This document shows positions 24,038 through 33,866 of a stretch of DNA of 40,483 nucleotides, in pieces. The DNA lies in assembly GCA_023254245.1 (NCBI GenBank), contig JALQYE010000013.1, positions 1 through 40,483 on the forward strand. Reading direction: 5' to 3'. Under the pieces are notes generated by a model. It was not told the origin of the DNA. It ran no database searches and was given only the letters and a program-made list of their open reading frames with translations. Every line of letters starts with the position of its first letter. The first letter of the stretch is position 1. The position numbers were made by a program, and so were the translations under genes. Origin of the DNA: Emticicia sp. Its GTDB lineage: Bacteria; Bacteroidota; Bacteroidia; Cytophagales; Spirosomataceae.

Positions 24038-24589
24038 CTACTGCTGCCCTTGGGCTTGTCCGAGTTTTATCATACAAAAAACAGCATAATTGATGATGTC
24101 CTGATAACCCGCCTTGATGCCTTCCGAAACCAATGTTTTACCTTGATTATCTTCAATTTGTTTGATTCTGAATAATTTCATTAGAATAATATCGGTCATT
24201 GAACTCACACGCATATCTCGCCACGCTTCGCCGTAATCATGGTTTTTATTGAAAAGTAATTCCATAACTTCGGCCACTTGCTTATTATACATGGCTTGTA
24301 GTTGTTCAAACGGAATTTCGAGTTCAGTGCTGTTTACCAAATCGGCTTGAATCAAAGCCATAACGCAATAATTAATGATACCAATAAACTCGGAAACTTC
24401 GCCCTCATCAACTCTGCTAAAACCATTATCTTGAATCGTACGGATACGTTGAGCTTTGATAAAAATTTGGTCGGTAATGCTCGGTAATCGTAAGATACGC
24501 CAAGAAGTGCCATAATCTTTGTTTTTTTTCTCGAAAAGGTCTTGACAAATTTTTATGACTTGGCGGTATTCGGTTTCTGTTTTATTCAT
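24038..24589 (-). CDS. DUF1599 protein (nucleotide modification-associated domain)
   Basis: 183 residues from the ATG at 24589; a TTG at 24631 gives a longer frame without conserved residues. The chain holds two similar halves: EKKNKDYGTSWRILRLPSIT (about 20-40) and NKNHDYGEAWRDMRVSSMTD (about 110-130), each followed by an IL/IFxK-R-I-xx-I-x-D helix. This is the duplicated DUF1599 domain, linked by bioinformatic work to nucleotide modification or hydrolysis; no activity is proven. It is divergent from folP and lies about 140 bases ahead of the BT_3928-like gene, a neighbourhood I recall from other Bacteroidota. Confidence 0.9.
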   Translation of the reverse strand: MNKTETEYRQVIKICQDLFEKKNKDYGTSWRILRLPSITDQIFIKAQRIRTIQDNGFSRVDEGEVSEFIGIINYCVMALIQADLVNSTELEIPFEQLQAMYNKQVAEVMELLFNKNHDYGEAWRDMRVSSMTDIILMKLFRIKQIEDNQGKTLVSEGIKAGYQDIINYAVFCMIKLGQAQGQQ

Positions 24590-24666
24590 CGAGTTATGTA
24601 ATTGCCTATTGGCTTTGGGTTCGGTATTCAATTTAGAAAAAATTAATTAAGTTCAATAGATTGAAT

Positions 24667-24674
24667 TATCTTTG
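24667..24674 (+). promoter_or_regulatory. -7 box of folP
   Basis: TATCTTTG, an exact TAnnTTTG match, 84 bases before the folP start codon. No TTTG is seen at the -33 position. Confidence 0.45.
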
Positions 24675-24757
24675 ACGCTGAAATTAATAAAATTGGAGAT
24701 AAAAGGCAGCACTGCCTTTATACTTGCAAAACTATAAAACTTCGGCTCTATAAGCAA

Positions 24758-25624
24758 ATGACATTTATAAGTATCAATCAGAAACGCCACCCAAATGGAC
24801 CTGTAATGGGTCAAAAACTCATTGATTTGACGAAGCCCACTGTTATGGGAATTTTGAATATCACACCCGATTCTTTTTTTTCGGGGAGTAGATATACACC
24901 CAATAGCAATCAAATTATAGACCAAGTTGGGAAAATGATTGCCGATGGAGCATCTTTTATTGATATTGGTGGCTATTCAACCCGCCCCGATGCCGATGAT
25001 GTGAGTGTTGCCGAAGAAATTGACCGAGTAACGCCAGTGATTGAAGAAATCGCTCAGCATTTTGGAGATAAAGTTGCTATTTCGATTGATACTTTTAGAA
25101 GTAAAGTGGCTCGTGAGGCTGTCAAAGCAGGGGCAACTATCATCAACGATATTGCGGGCGGCAATCTCGACGAAGAAATGTTTCAGACCGTAGCCGAACT
25201 GCAAGTACCTTATATTTTGATGCACAGCCGAGGGAACCCACAGACAATGAGTAAACTCAATGACTATCAAAACCTTACATTGGATGTAATTACTGAATTA
25301 CAAGAAAAAGTGGCTCAACTCAGAGCATTGGCCGTGAAAGATATTATCATTGACCCAGGTTTTGGATTTGCTAAAAATGCCAAACAAGGCTTTGAAATGA
25401 TGCGAAATTTGGAGGCTTTTAAAGTGATGGATTTACCACTTTTGGTAGGCATTTCACGGAAATCAATGATTTGGCGTACGCTAAACATAACCGCCGACGA
25501 AGCACTCAATGGCACAACCGTACTGAATATGTATGCTCTCATGCAAGGGGCAAAAATCTTGCGGGTACACGATGTGAAAGAAGCTATGCAAACCGTGAGG
25601 TTGTTTGAGGAGTTGGGCTATTAA
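24758..25624 (+). CDS. folP: Dihydropteroate synthase
   Basis: 288 residues. The pterin-binding TIM barrel is shown by VMGILNITPDSFFSGSR, DIGGYSTRPDADDVS, SIDTFRSKVAREAVKAGA, INDIAGG, LMHSRGNPQTM, DPGFGFAKNAKQGFEM and GISRKSMIW near the C-terminus, with the final RVHDVKE. It joins 4-aminobenzoate to the pterin pyrophosphate to make dihydropteroate for folate synthesis, and is the target of sulfonamides. All substrate-binding motifs appear intact. The AbiH-like gene begins 27 bases after it. Confidence 0.96.
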   Translation: MTFISINQKRHPNGPVMGQKLIDLTKPTVMGILNITPDSFFSGSRYTPNSNQIIDQVGKMIADGASFIDIGGYSTRPDADDVSVAEEIDRVTPVIEEIAQHFGDKVAISIDTFRSKVAREAVKAGATIINDIAGGNLDEEMFQTVAELQVPYILMHSRGNPQTMSKLNDYQNLTLDVITELQEKVAQLRALAVKDIIIDPGFGFAKNAKQGFEMMRNLEAFKVMDLPLLVGISRKSMIWRTLNITADEALNGTTVLNMYALMQGAKILRVHDVKEAMQTVRLFEELGY

Positions 25625-25651
25625 AGTTTACAACATAAAGCTGTGAAATCA

Positions 25652-26752
25652 ATGAAAGAATACAAAAACAAACTGGTGATAATTGGAAATGGGTTCGACT
25701 TAGCTCACGGGTTGCCGACGAGTTATGGACATTTTATTAAGTGGTATTTAGTGAGTATTTGTGAAAAGATGAAAAAAAGTTTCCAACAATATGATGATAA
25801 ACTAATCAATGTAAAACTAAAGAATCTTTCGCGAGATATGCATTCCTTTCAAATGTTAAAAAAAGATGATACTAAAATAGAATGGTTTTTTGAATTGTCT
25901 AAATCGGAGAGCATATTTGACATAGAATACAAGTCTCAATACTTTAGGAAGTTATTGATAGAGATAGAACGTTTTTCATGGGTTGACATTGAGTCAGAAT
26001 ATTATAAATCGTTGATAAAAATTTATGATGATGTGAAAGGTAGTAGAGTAGTAGGGTTCATCGGCACTGAAAAGGAATATTTTGAAAGTGAGGTCAGAAA
26101 ATTAAATGTTGATTTTGAGTTCTTTAAAAATAAACTTGAAGAATATTTGACCACAATTGACTGTAAAACTATTGATAATAAGCAGGACGTAAATAATCTA
26201 TTTAGTTCGGAGTATATCATCGGTTATCATAAAGAAGAAAATCCTAAATTAATACATTATCTGAATTTTAATTATACCGAAACGATTGAAAAGTATATTT
26301 GGCTACAATCAAATTATGAATTAAATTATATTCATGGAGAATTGAATAATCAAGACAACCCAATAATCTTTGGTTATGGTGATGAAATTGATAAATATTA
26401 TGAAGAAATTCAAAATCTAAATATCAATGAGTTCCTGAATAATTTTAAGTCTTTTGGGTATTTCAAAACAGAAAATTATTCTAATTTATTACGGTTTATT
26501 GAATCTGAACCTTTTGATGTTGAGATTTTGGGTCATTCTTGTGGTTTATCAGATAGAGTATTGTTAAATACCATTTTTGAACACGATAATTGTGAATCAA
26601 TAAAGATTCATTATTATCAAAAAAGCGAGACCGAGAATGACTTTTTGAGCAAAACTCAGGAAATTTCAAGGCATTTTAAAGATAAAGCAAAAATGCGAAA
26701 GAGAATCGTAAATTTTAAAGATTGTAAACCCTTGGTGAAGTTTAAAAAATAA
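25652..26752 (+). CDS. AbiH-like phage abortive infection protein
   Basis: 366 residues from the ATG at 25652 (a GTG at 25643 is also in frame). The N-terminus KLVIIGNGFDLAHGLPTSYGH is the hallmark GNGFDxxHGxxTxY motif of the AbiH family. Further family-like pieces are HYLNFNYTETIEKY, YIHGELNNQDNPIIFGYG and EILGHSCGLSDRVLLNTIF. AbiH was described in Lactococcus plasmids as a phage abortive infection protein; its mechanism is not settled. The gene looks more A+T-rich than folP and metX around it, which suggests acquisition by transfer. No toxin, antitoxin or partner gene is adjacent, so it would act alone. Confidence 0.88.
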   Translation: MKEYKNKLVIIGNGFDLAHGLPTSYGHFIKWYLVSICEKMKKSFQQYDDKLINVKLKNLSRDMHSFQMLKKDDTKIEWFFELSKSESIFDIEYKSQYFRKLLIEIERFSWVDIESEYYKSLIKIYDDVKGSRVVGFIGTEKEYFESEVRKLNVDFEFFKNKLEEYLTTIDCKTIDNKQDVNNLFSSEYIIGYHKEENPKLIHYLNFNYTETIEKYIWLQSNYELNYIHGELNNQDNPIIFGYGDEIDKYYEEIQNLNINEFLNNFKSFGYFKTENYSNLLRFIESEPFDVEILGHSCGLSDRVLLNTIFEHDNCESIKIHYYQKSETENDFLSKTQEISRHFKDKAKMRKRIVNFKDCKPLVKFKK

Positions 26753-26763
26753 TCTAAATGGTA

Positions 26764-26812
26764 ATGTAGCACACCTGCAAAAGGCTATTTTGACTCAGAG
26801 GTGTGCCACATT
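26764..26812. terminator. Terminator/inverted repeat between AbiH-like gene and metX
   Basis: TGTAGCACACCT pairs with AGGTGTGCCACA across 22 bases, with a single mismatch. It lies between convergent genes. The left arm begins with GTAG, so it may also be a divergent member of the GTAG-hairpin group. Confidence 0.6.
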
Positions 26813-26822
26813 TTGATAGCAT

Positions 26823-27830
26823 TTACAACCACCCCTTAATCGTCTCAGTCATTGCCTCAAATTCAATCAAAAAGCCATCGTGGCCGTACATTGAATCAAT
26901 GAGTGCGTAGGTAGCATTAGGAATGTGCTTTGAAATAAACTCTTGTTCTTCGGGCGGAAACAGCACATCCGAAGTAATTCCAATGACCAAAGTTTTTGCT
27001 TTGATAAGTTTGAGTGCATCTTCCACTTTACCACGCCCACGACCCACATCGTGCGAATCGAACATCTTTGAGAGTGTCCAATAAGAAAAAGCGTTGAAGC
27101 GTTTGCCGAGTTTTTCTCCTTGATAATTTTGGTAAGTGTTGGCTCTGAAAAAATCTACCTGCCCTTCGTCACGAGATTGTGTACGGCCATAAGTAGCATA
27201 ATTTCTGTAAGATAAAAGAGCAATCGAACGAGCAACTTTCATACCATTCATGCCTGCTTTGGGGCTGCGTTCGGTCCAAGTAGGGTCGGCTGCAATGGCC
27301 ATTCTTTGCGACTCATTAAAAGCAATTCCCCACGGCGAATGAATGGCATTTGTTGAGAAAAGAATCAAGTTTTCAATCAAATCGGGTTGTAAGATTGCCC
27401 ATTCGAGTGCTTGTTGCCCACCCAATGAGCCGCCAAGTAGTGTATGTATTTTTTCGATACCTAAATTTATTCGTAACAAATCAATGGCACGCACAACATC
27501 ACGGATGCTAAGAAACGGAAAATCATGAAAATACGGCTCACCCGAAATCGGGTTTTTGCTCAGTGCATTCGTAGAGCCATAGTGCGAACCCAAAATATTG
27601 GCACAAACAATAAAATGTTCGGCAGGATTATATAGACGTTTTTCACCAATCAAGCCATTCCACCAGTCAGATGGGTTGGCGTTTCCTGTAAACGCATGAC
27701 ACACCCACACAACATTATCTTTTTCAGCATTGAGAGTTCCGTAGGTAGTGTAGGCCAAATCAAATTCGGGAAGCCAAGCCCCCGATTCAAGTTTAAAAGG
27801 TTCGTCGTGATGAAATGTTTTATTCTCCAT
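26823..27830 (-). CDS. metX: Homoserine O-acetyltransferase
   Basis: 335 residues, alpha/beta hydrolase fold of the MetX family. Key features: CHAFTGNANPSDWW, NILGSHYGSTNALS, the nucleophile elbow GGSLGGQQALEW (Ser135), GITSDVLFPPEE with the acid, and His317 in YGHDGF. It transfers acetyl from acetyl-CoA to homoserine; some family members use succinyl-CoA, which sequence by eye cannot exclude, but the neighbouring metY fits the acetyl route. It follows a DUF1905 gene and metY on the same strand, though a terminator after metY probably separates the SAM riboswitch from metX. Confidence 0.95.
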   Translation of the reverse strand: MENKTFHHDEPFKLESGAWLPEFDLAYTTYGTLNAEKDNVVWVCHAFTGNANPSDWWNGLIGEKRLYNPAEHFIVCANILGSHYGSTNALSKNPISGEPYFHDFPFLSIRDVVRAIDLLRINLGIEKIHTLLGGSLGGQQALEWAILQPDLIENLILFSTNAIHSPWGIAFNESQRMAIAADPTWTERSPKAGMNGMKVARSIALLSYRNYATYGRTQSRDEGQVDFFRANTYQNYQGEKLGKRFNAFSYWTLSKMFDSHDVGRGRGKVEDALKLIKAKTLVIGITSDVLFPPEEQEFISKHIPNATYALIDSMYGHDGFLIEFEAMTETIKGWL

Positions 27831-27880
27831 TTATGTTAAAAAAACTTACTTGGTGATTTGTCGTATAATTTTGTTGATTG

Positions 27881-28357
27881 CTATTTCTGCTGTTTTCGCA
27901 GTCGTTCGGCTAATTCTACTATTCTTTTTATTCGGGTTTCGGTTTGTTTGGCACTGCCAATCCAAGTTCGATAATCTTTTTGTTTTGATGCTGAAAGTTG
28001 TTGATATAAAACCGCAAATTCCTCATCAAAATCTATTGTTTCCTGTAATTCAACAGGCATCGGTATAATTCTTTCCTCAAAATTTTCTTCAAGAGAAACC
28101 GAAATCTCTTCGTTCAATTTTACCCCTAATTCTTTTTGTAATTTGAGTGGCAAAGTCATGGCATGAAAACCATTGCCTTTCGGAAATAGGTTACTTTTAA
28201 AAGGTTTTTCATTAATGTGGCCTTTTACTTTAATAAATCCTCTTTTTCCGAAGGATTCATGAGCATTTTCGGGAAAATCAATATAGTACCATGAACCTGC
28301 TGGATTGGGTGGCATTTTTTTGATAATCTCTTTAAAGTAAATCTTATTGTTTGCCAT
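27881..28357 (-). CDS. DUF1905/YdeI-family protein
   Basis: 158 residues from the ATG at 28357 (MANNKIYFKE). An in-frame ATG at 28372 lies in the U tract of the metY terminator and is less likely. The N-terminal half is a DUF1905 barrel (GFIKVKGHINEKPF, NGFHAMTLPLKLQKELG); the C-terminal half matches the YdeI/OmpD-associated region, with SASKQKDYRTWIGSAKQTETRIKRI. Proteins of this type are annotated as bacteriocin-protection or stress-related; a firm role is lacking. It lies between metY and metX, 50 bases ahead of the metX start. There is no sign of a direct part in methionine synthesis. Confidence 0.85.
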   Translation of the reverse strand: MANNKIYFKEIIKKMPPNPAGSWYYIDFPENAHESFGKRGFIKVKGHINEKPFKSNLFPKGNGFHAMTLPLKLQKELGVKLNEEISVSLEENFEERIIPMPVELQETIDFDEEFAVLYQQLSASKQKDYRTWIGSAKQTETRIKRIVELAERLRKQQK

Positions 28358-28380
28358 GTTACCACTACTCATAAAATAAA

Positions 28381-28415
28381 GCCGAAGAATTTACTCAGAA
28401 AATAAATTCTTCGGC
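28381..28415 (-). terminator. Terminator of metY
   Basis: Perfect 13-bp arms GCCGAAGAATTTA and TAAATTCTTCGGC around a 9-nt loop, 11 bases past the metY stop and followed on the minus strand by TTTATTTTAT. It should end the riboswitch-controlled transcript before the DUF1905 gene. Confidence 0.85.
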
Positions 28416-28425
28416 CTTCAAAAAA

Positions 28426-29959
<1,534 letters not shown>

Positions 29960-30002
29960 TCAATCAATCAGCTACTGGAGTAGGATAATTGAATTGATGT
30001 TG

Positions 30003-30034
30003 CAAAGATGCGGTAGGATTTGTTTAAAAGCAAG
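30003..30034 (-). promoter_or_regulatory. Promoter candidate of the SAM riboswitch-metY transcript
   Basis: CATCTTTG on the minus strand (30010-30003), one base from TAnnTTTG, with CTTG 20 bases upstream (30034-30031). Transcription would begin about 40 bases ahead of the aptamer. Confidence 0.4.
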
Positions 30035-30038
30035 CGAA

Positions 30039-30064
30039 GTAGAACAATTTTCTAAATTGTTCGG
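30039..30064 (+). repeat. GTAG-headed REP-like hairpin, copy 4
   Basis: GTAG overlapping GAACAATTT-tct-AAATTGTTC, then GG. Same head, same TCT loop and same GG tail as copy 1, with paired changes in the stem. It lies 10 bases past the stop of the primase-like gene and may double as its terminator. Confidence 0.65.
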
Positions 30065-30074
30065 AGATAAAAAT

Positions 30075-31124
30075 CTACCAATTTATTCTACCAAAATATT
30101 CATTAATATCCTTAAAGCCCTTATTCCAGTCTCTTTTTTCGGCCAAAATTCCCGCCATCAGAAAATCTTCGATGAGGGCGTTAGCACCGTTGATACCTGC
30201 TGTATCATTATCGAAACTTATCAGAATCTTATATTTTTTGAAGTATTTCATCCATTCTTTCTTGAAAATTTTGGCACTTCCCAAACTCACAGCCATCATG
30301 CCGTGCTTTACCAAGGTCATGCAATCGAATGCACCTTCGGTTAGATAGACTTCGGAATTTGGGCGAAGTTTTTTTATAGAATCAAGGTTGAAAATGCTAC
30401 GAGGAACGCCCGATAGAAATTGATACTTGCTTGCACCGTCGGGTGGAGTTCCAATGGTGCGGCCTTGTAGATACACAATTCTACCATCTTGGAAGTACGG
30501 AATAATAATCGGATGCACAAAAAATACTAAATTCCCTTTATCATTCATCAAACCGCAACCTTTTAAATCTTCGAGAGTGTATGTAGATTTCAGAAAGTCA
30601 TTAGCTACCACATAGTTTTTTATCACGAAAAGTTTGAAATGCCTGATTGTCCAATCATCAATTCCTCGGCCACGTAAATATTCAGCCGCTTTTCGAGCCG
30701 AGTCGGTGGCTGGTTGACTTAGGCAAAATTGCTGAAAACGCTCGTAGATTTCGCTGTAAATGGGCTTGAACTCAAACTGTTTTTCGGGAAGAGGTTTGTT
30801 TGAATAAACACTTTTGATGTCGAGTTTACGAATAGTTTTGCTCTTTATACCATCGTATGCTGGAATGTAGCGAGTAGCGAGTTCTTCGAGAGCGGTTTTG
30901 AAATCAATCTGGCAGGCATCGGCATAAAGATTAATAACATCGCCGTGTTTGCCACAACCAAAACAATGAAATTCGTTTTGGGGTGGAGGATAAAAAACTA
31001 AGGAAGGCGAATCTTCAACGTGAAAAGGGCAGTTCATACGTCGACTTTGAACAATTTCAAAGCCTAAATCACGAGCTACTTGCCGAATATCAATTTCTTT
31101 TACACGTTGAAGTAGATTTTCCAT
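30075..31124 (-). CDS. Short primase-like protein with CHC2 zinc finger and Toprim domain
   Basis: 349 residues. The CHC2-type zinc ribbon is complete: Cys32 and His35 in NCPFH, Cys54 and Cys57 in HCFGCG. A DnaG-like catalytic region follows (AAEYLRGRGIDDWTIRHFKL, VVYLQGRTIG), with the Toprim motifs YLTEGAFDCMTL and SFDNDTAGINGA giving the acidic metal ligands. It is much shorter than housekeeping DnaG and ends right after the Toprim domain, without the helicase-binding C-terminus. Such short primases are frequent in phages and integrative elements, so it could be a relic of one. It may also have a cellular repair role. No helicase or integrase gene is adjacent. Confidence 0.88.
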   Translation of the reverse strand: MENLLQRVKEIDIRQVARDLGFEIVQSRRMNCPFHVEDSPSLVFYPPPQNEFHCFGCGKHGDVINLYADACQIDFKTALEELATRYIPAYDGIKSKTIRKLDIKSVYSNKPLPEKQFEFKPIYSEIYERFQQFCLSQPATDSARKAAEYLRGRGIDDWTIRHFKLFVIKNYVVANDFLKSTYTLEDLKGCGLMNDKGNLVFFVHPIIIPYFQDGRIVYLQGRTIGTPPDGASKYQFLSGVPRSIFNLDSIKKLRPNSEVYLTEGAFDCMTLVKHGMMAVSLGSAKIFKKEWMKYFKKYKILISFDNDTAGINGANALIEDFLMAGILAEKRDWNKGFKDINEYFGRINW

Positions 31125-31132
31125 GTTTTTTT

Positions 31133-31215
31133 AGACAATAGATTTAATACAAAAGACAAGAGATTTGAGAAAGAACCTTTTAAATCTCTTGTCTTTTGTC
31201 TCTCGTCTAATGTCT
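31133..31215. repeat. Long imperfect inverted repeat between SDR and primase-like genes
   Basis: Two 34-base arms (31133-31166 and 31182-31215) match at 28 positions, with an uninterrupted 18-bp inner stem (ACAAAAGACAAGAGATTT and complement). The arms are built from AGACAAGAG-like words. It follows the SDR stop on the minus strand and probably ends that transcript. Confidence 0.8.
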
Positions 31216-31222
31216 AAGTTTA

Positions 31223-31975
31223 TTATTTTCTATGAATCATCGTCGGTGCCGCTTGGGCTTTTGCATACAACACAATGTCGGCAATCGTTACACGGTCAGG
31301 CGTATTGATGGCGTATAGTATGGTATCAGCTACGTCTTCGGGTTGAATTGGGTCAAAGCCTTCATAAACTTTTTTAGCTCGCTCGGTATCTCCTTTGAAA
31401 CGCACCAACGAAAAATCTGTTTCTACCGCTCCTGGGGCAATATTTGTTATTTTTACACCATATTTGGTTAAATCATGACGCATTCCTTCGCTAATTGCCT
31501 CAACTGCCGATTTTGATGCACAATAAACCGCACCATTCGGATAGGTGTATTTGCCAGCAACCGAGCTTATATTGATGATATGCCCTTTTTCTCGTGCTAC
31601 CATGATTGGCATCACTGCCTTCGATACATACAACAATCCTTTCACGTTTCCATCAATCATAGCATCCCAGTCGGCAATGTTTCCATCTTGAATTGGTTCA
31701 AGACCGTGGGCATTTCCTGCATTATTGACTAAAATATCAATATTTTTCCATTCTTCGGATAACGATTCAATGGCGTTTGCAACATCAACTTGGTTGCGAA
31801 CATCAAATATGAGCGTAGTAACCGCCACTTTTTCCGAAAAATATATCTTTAATTCATCTAAAACTTCACTTCTACGACCGCACAAAATCAAATCAATTCC
31901 TGCATTAGCAAAAGCCTCGGCTGTTGCTTTTCCAATTCCTGATGTTGCACCTGTAATGAGGGCTATTCTTTTCAT
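31223..31975 (-). CDS. Short-chain dehydrogenase/reductase (YdfG-like)
   Basis: 250 residues, classical SDR. Nucleotide-binding TGATSGIGKATAEAF at about 8-22, LCGRRSE with the arginine pair that favours NADP, DILVNNAGNAHGLEP, the catalytic serine in NISSVAGKY, and YCASKSAV with Tyr and Lys. The C-terminal part (PGAVETDFSLVRFKGD, YEGFDPIQPEDVADTI) matches the YdfG group of NADP-dependent hydroxy-acid/serine dehydrogenases. The substrate cannot be fixed from sequence. It lies between thrB and the primase-like gene on the same strand, with spacers on both sides. Confidence 0.92.
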   Translation of the reverse strand: MKRIALITGATSGIGKATAEAFANAGIDLILCGRRSEVLDELKIYFSEKVAVTTLIFDVRNQVDVANAIESLSEEWKNIDILVNNAGNAHGLEPIQDGNIADWDAMIDGNVKGLLYVSKAVMPIMVAREKGHIINISSVAGKYTYPNGAVYCASKSAVEAISEGMRHDLTKYGVKITNIAPGAVETDFSLVRFKGDTERAKKVYEGFDPIQPEDVADTILYAINTPDRVTIADIVLYAKAQAAPTMIHRK

Positions 31976-32014
31976 TTGTTGATATTTTTCTTATTCAGTG
32001 ATTAAATTTTTTCC

Positions 32015-32039
32015 GTAGGAACGTCCAACTTGGACGTTC
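32015..32039 (+). repeat. GTAG-headed REP-like hairpin, copy 3
   Basis: GTAG overlapping the inverted repeat GAACGTCC-aactt-GGACGTTC, ten bases from the thrB stop. Its head and length fit the group; the stem sequence is different. Confidence 0.55.
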
Positions 32040-32049
32040 AATTCATGAA

Positions 32050-32979
32050 CTAACCAATAACTTTCGGACCATCTTGATTAATTCCCGAAACGTAAGCATT
32101 GGCGTGAATTCCTACTTTTTCAAAGCTACTTTTCATGGCAATCGCTGCTTTTTCGGCAGTGTCTTTTCCTTGACTAAAGGCAAAAATCGATGGCCCAGCC
32201 CCCGAAATACTACATCCTAATGCACCTGCTTCCAAAGCGGCATTTTTTACAGCCCAAAACTCTGGAATTAAGATTGCTCGCACGGGCTCAATAATAAAAT
32301 CAACCATTGAGCTGGCAATGAGTTGATAATCGGCTTGCATTAACCCCGCAATCATACCAGCTACATTTCCCATTTGAGCAATAGTATTTTTCATCGAAAC
32401 TTCATTACGCAAAATATGGCGAGCATCTTTTGTATTTACCTCAATATCAGGGTGTACGATGGTTACGTATAGCTCATCAGGTGTTGGAACTTTGAATACA
32501 TCAAGTGGCTGATAACTACGTACAACCACGAATCCACCGAGTAAAGCAGGGGCTACGTTATCGGCGTGGGCCGAACCACAGGCAATTCGTTCACCTTCCA
32601 TCGAAAATGGTAATAATTCCTTAGCTGAAAGTGGTTTTCCAAGCAATTCATTCACCGCATAAACTCCTGCCACCGAACTTGCCGAACTACTTCCCAAACC
32701 ACTTCCGAGGGGCATTTTTTTGTGTAACTCAATCTCTAAACCTTGTTTATTACCTGTTTGTTCGAGATATTTTATAATAGGTACCGTTACGGCATTCTTA
32801 GAAACATCGTAGGTGAGTTTTCCTTCTTCGCCAGTGATATTCGTAATAATTATTTGATTATCAGAGCGTTTGCGAACAATAACTTCATCGCCTGGGGCAT
32901 CAACTGCAAATCCGAAAATATCAAATCCACAGGCAACATTAGCAACAGTAGCAGGGGCAAAAATCTTGATTGAGTCCAT
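32050..32979 (-). CDS. thrB: Homoserine kinase
   Basis: 309 residues from the ATG at 32979. GHMP kinase family: IKIFAPATVANVACGFDIFG at the start, the ATP-binding loop MPLGSGLGSSSASS at about 90-105, ERIACGSAHADNVAPALLGG, and the C-terminal LGCSISGAGPSIFAF. It phosphorylates homoserine towards threonine and so competes with MetX for the same substrate. It is not in a thrABC operon here. A minus-strand -7 box TAAATTTG (33017-33024) stands 38 bases upstream. Confidence 0.95.
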   Translation of the reverse strand: MDSIKIFAPATVANVACGFDIFGFAVDAPGDEVIVRKRSDNQIIITNITGEEGKLTYDVSKNAVTVPIIKYLEQTGNKQGLEIELHKKMPLGSGLGSSSASSVAGVYAVNELLGKPLSAKELLPFSMEGERIACGSAHADNVAPALLGGFVVVRSYQPLDVFKVPTPDELYVTIVHPDIEVNTKDARHILRNEVSMKNTIAQMGNVAGMIAGLMQADYQLIASSMVDFIIEPVRAILIPEFWAVKNAALEAGALGCSISGAGPSIFAFSQGKDTAEKAAIAMKSSFEKVGIHANAYVSGINQDGPKVIG

Positions 32980-33016
32980 CAATAAAAATAGGTGTGTTTT
33001 CTTTGGTTATGTTCGC

Positions 33017-33024
33017 CAAATTTA
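33017..33024 (-). promoter_or_regulatory. -7 box of thrB
   Basis: TAAATTTG on the minus strand, exact TAnnTTTG match. A TTTG lies 26 bases further upstream, longer than the usual spacer, so the -33 contact is uncertain. Confidence 0.45.
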
Positions 33025-33189
33025 GTCCTTTTTAAGAAATTTTCGACTGACAAACTTATAAATATTATTTCGTTGTTAATTTTTATGTAGAAACTTGAAA
33101 AAAAAGTTGTTTTTTAGTTACTTTTTATTACTTTTCGCATCGTAAAGAATAAAAAAAGTATTTTTCCTAAACCCCAAACAAATCAAACA

Positions 33190-33750
33190 ATGAACAGATT
33201 TATATTGCCCCTTCTGATTCTACTTTGGTCTTTGTTGTACACTGGTTGGTGGAACTGTAACCGTAAACCCTTGTGTTCGGGCGAGCCAATCGTGACCGAT
33301 ACAACGTCAATGGTAGTAGCAGGCACTCCAGCGATGGACTCAACCCAATTGGCAGACTCTGTAAAAGTAGATACTGTGAAAGTAGCTCAAACCCCAGAAG
33401 AAAAAATCTTGTTTACTCCATTAGATGTTTATTTTAAGGTCAATCAATCAGGTATTGATAAAACTGCCGAAGTTGAAACTTTCATCACGACAGCTAAAAA
33501 GTATTTTGAGAAATACCCAGATAAACAACTTTTAATTACTGGGCATACTGATAGTGATGGTTCGGATGCACTGAATCAACGGCTTTCGGAAAATCGTGCA
33601 AAGCAAACAAAATCATTCTTGTTGAAAGAAGGAATCAAGGCTTCGCAGATGACAACCGAAGGTAAAGGTGAAAAAGAGCCAATCGCTTCAAACGATACTC
33701 CTGAAGATAAGGCCAAGAATCGTCGCAGCACAATCAGATTAAAAGAGTAA
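33190..33750 (+). CDS. OmpA C-terminal domain protein
   Basis: 186 residues. One N-terminal membrane segment (FILPLLILLWSLLYTGWW), then a Thr/Val/Asp-rich linker to about residue 75, then an OmpA-like peptidoglycan-binding domain: ITGHTDSDGSDALNQRLSENRAKQ and GKGEKEPIASNDTPEDKAKNRRS. The start looks like an uncleaved anchor or a long signal; WWNC is not a standard lipobox. It likely ties the envelope to the cell wall. The helix-hairpin-helix gene follows after 116 bases on the same strand, and both start with Trp-rich membrane segments. Confidence 0.9.
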   Translation: MNRFILPLLILLWSLLYTGWWNCNRKPLCSGEPIVTDTTSMVVAGTPAMDSTQLADSVKVDTVKVAQTPEEKILFTPLDVYFKVNQSGIDKTAEVETFITTAKKYFEKYPDKQLLITGHTDSDGSDALNQRLSENRAKQTKSFLLKEGIKASQMTTEGKGEKEPIASNDTPEDKAKNRRSTIRLKE

Positions 33751-33866
33751 AAGAAGTCAACAGTTGGCGGTCAACAATCCACAATAGTTTTATACTATTT
33801 ATGTTGGTAGTCGACTCAAACATCATTACAGTTTAAGAAATTTTATAACTTTAAAAAATATAAAAA

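Noticed and set aside
30000-30344. Plus-strand frame of 116 codons over the end of the primase-like gene
   Set aside because: Antisense to clear Toprim-coding sequence, with no recognisable domain.
33755-33830. Possible hairpin of GTCAAC/GTTGG words after the OmpA-domain gene
   Set aside because: Arms do not pair over a useful length; looks like chance or decayed repeat.
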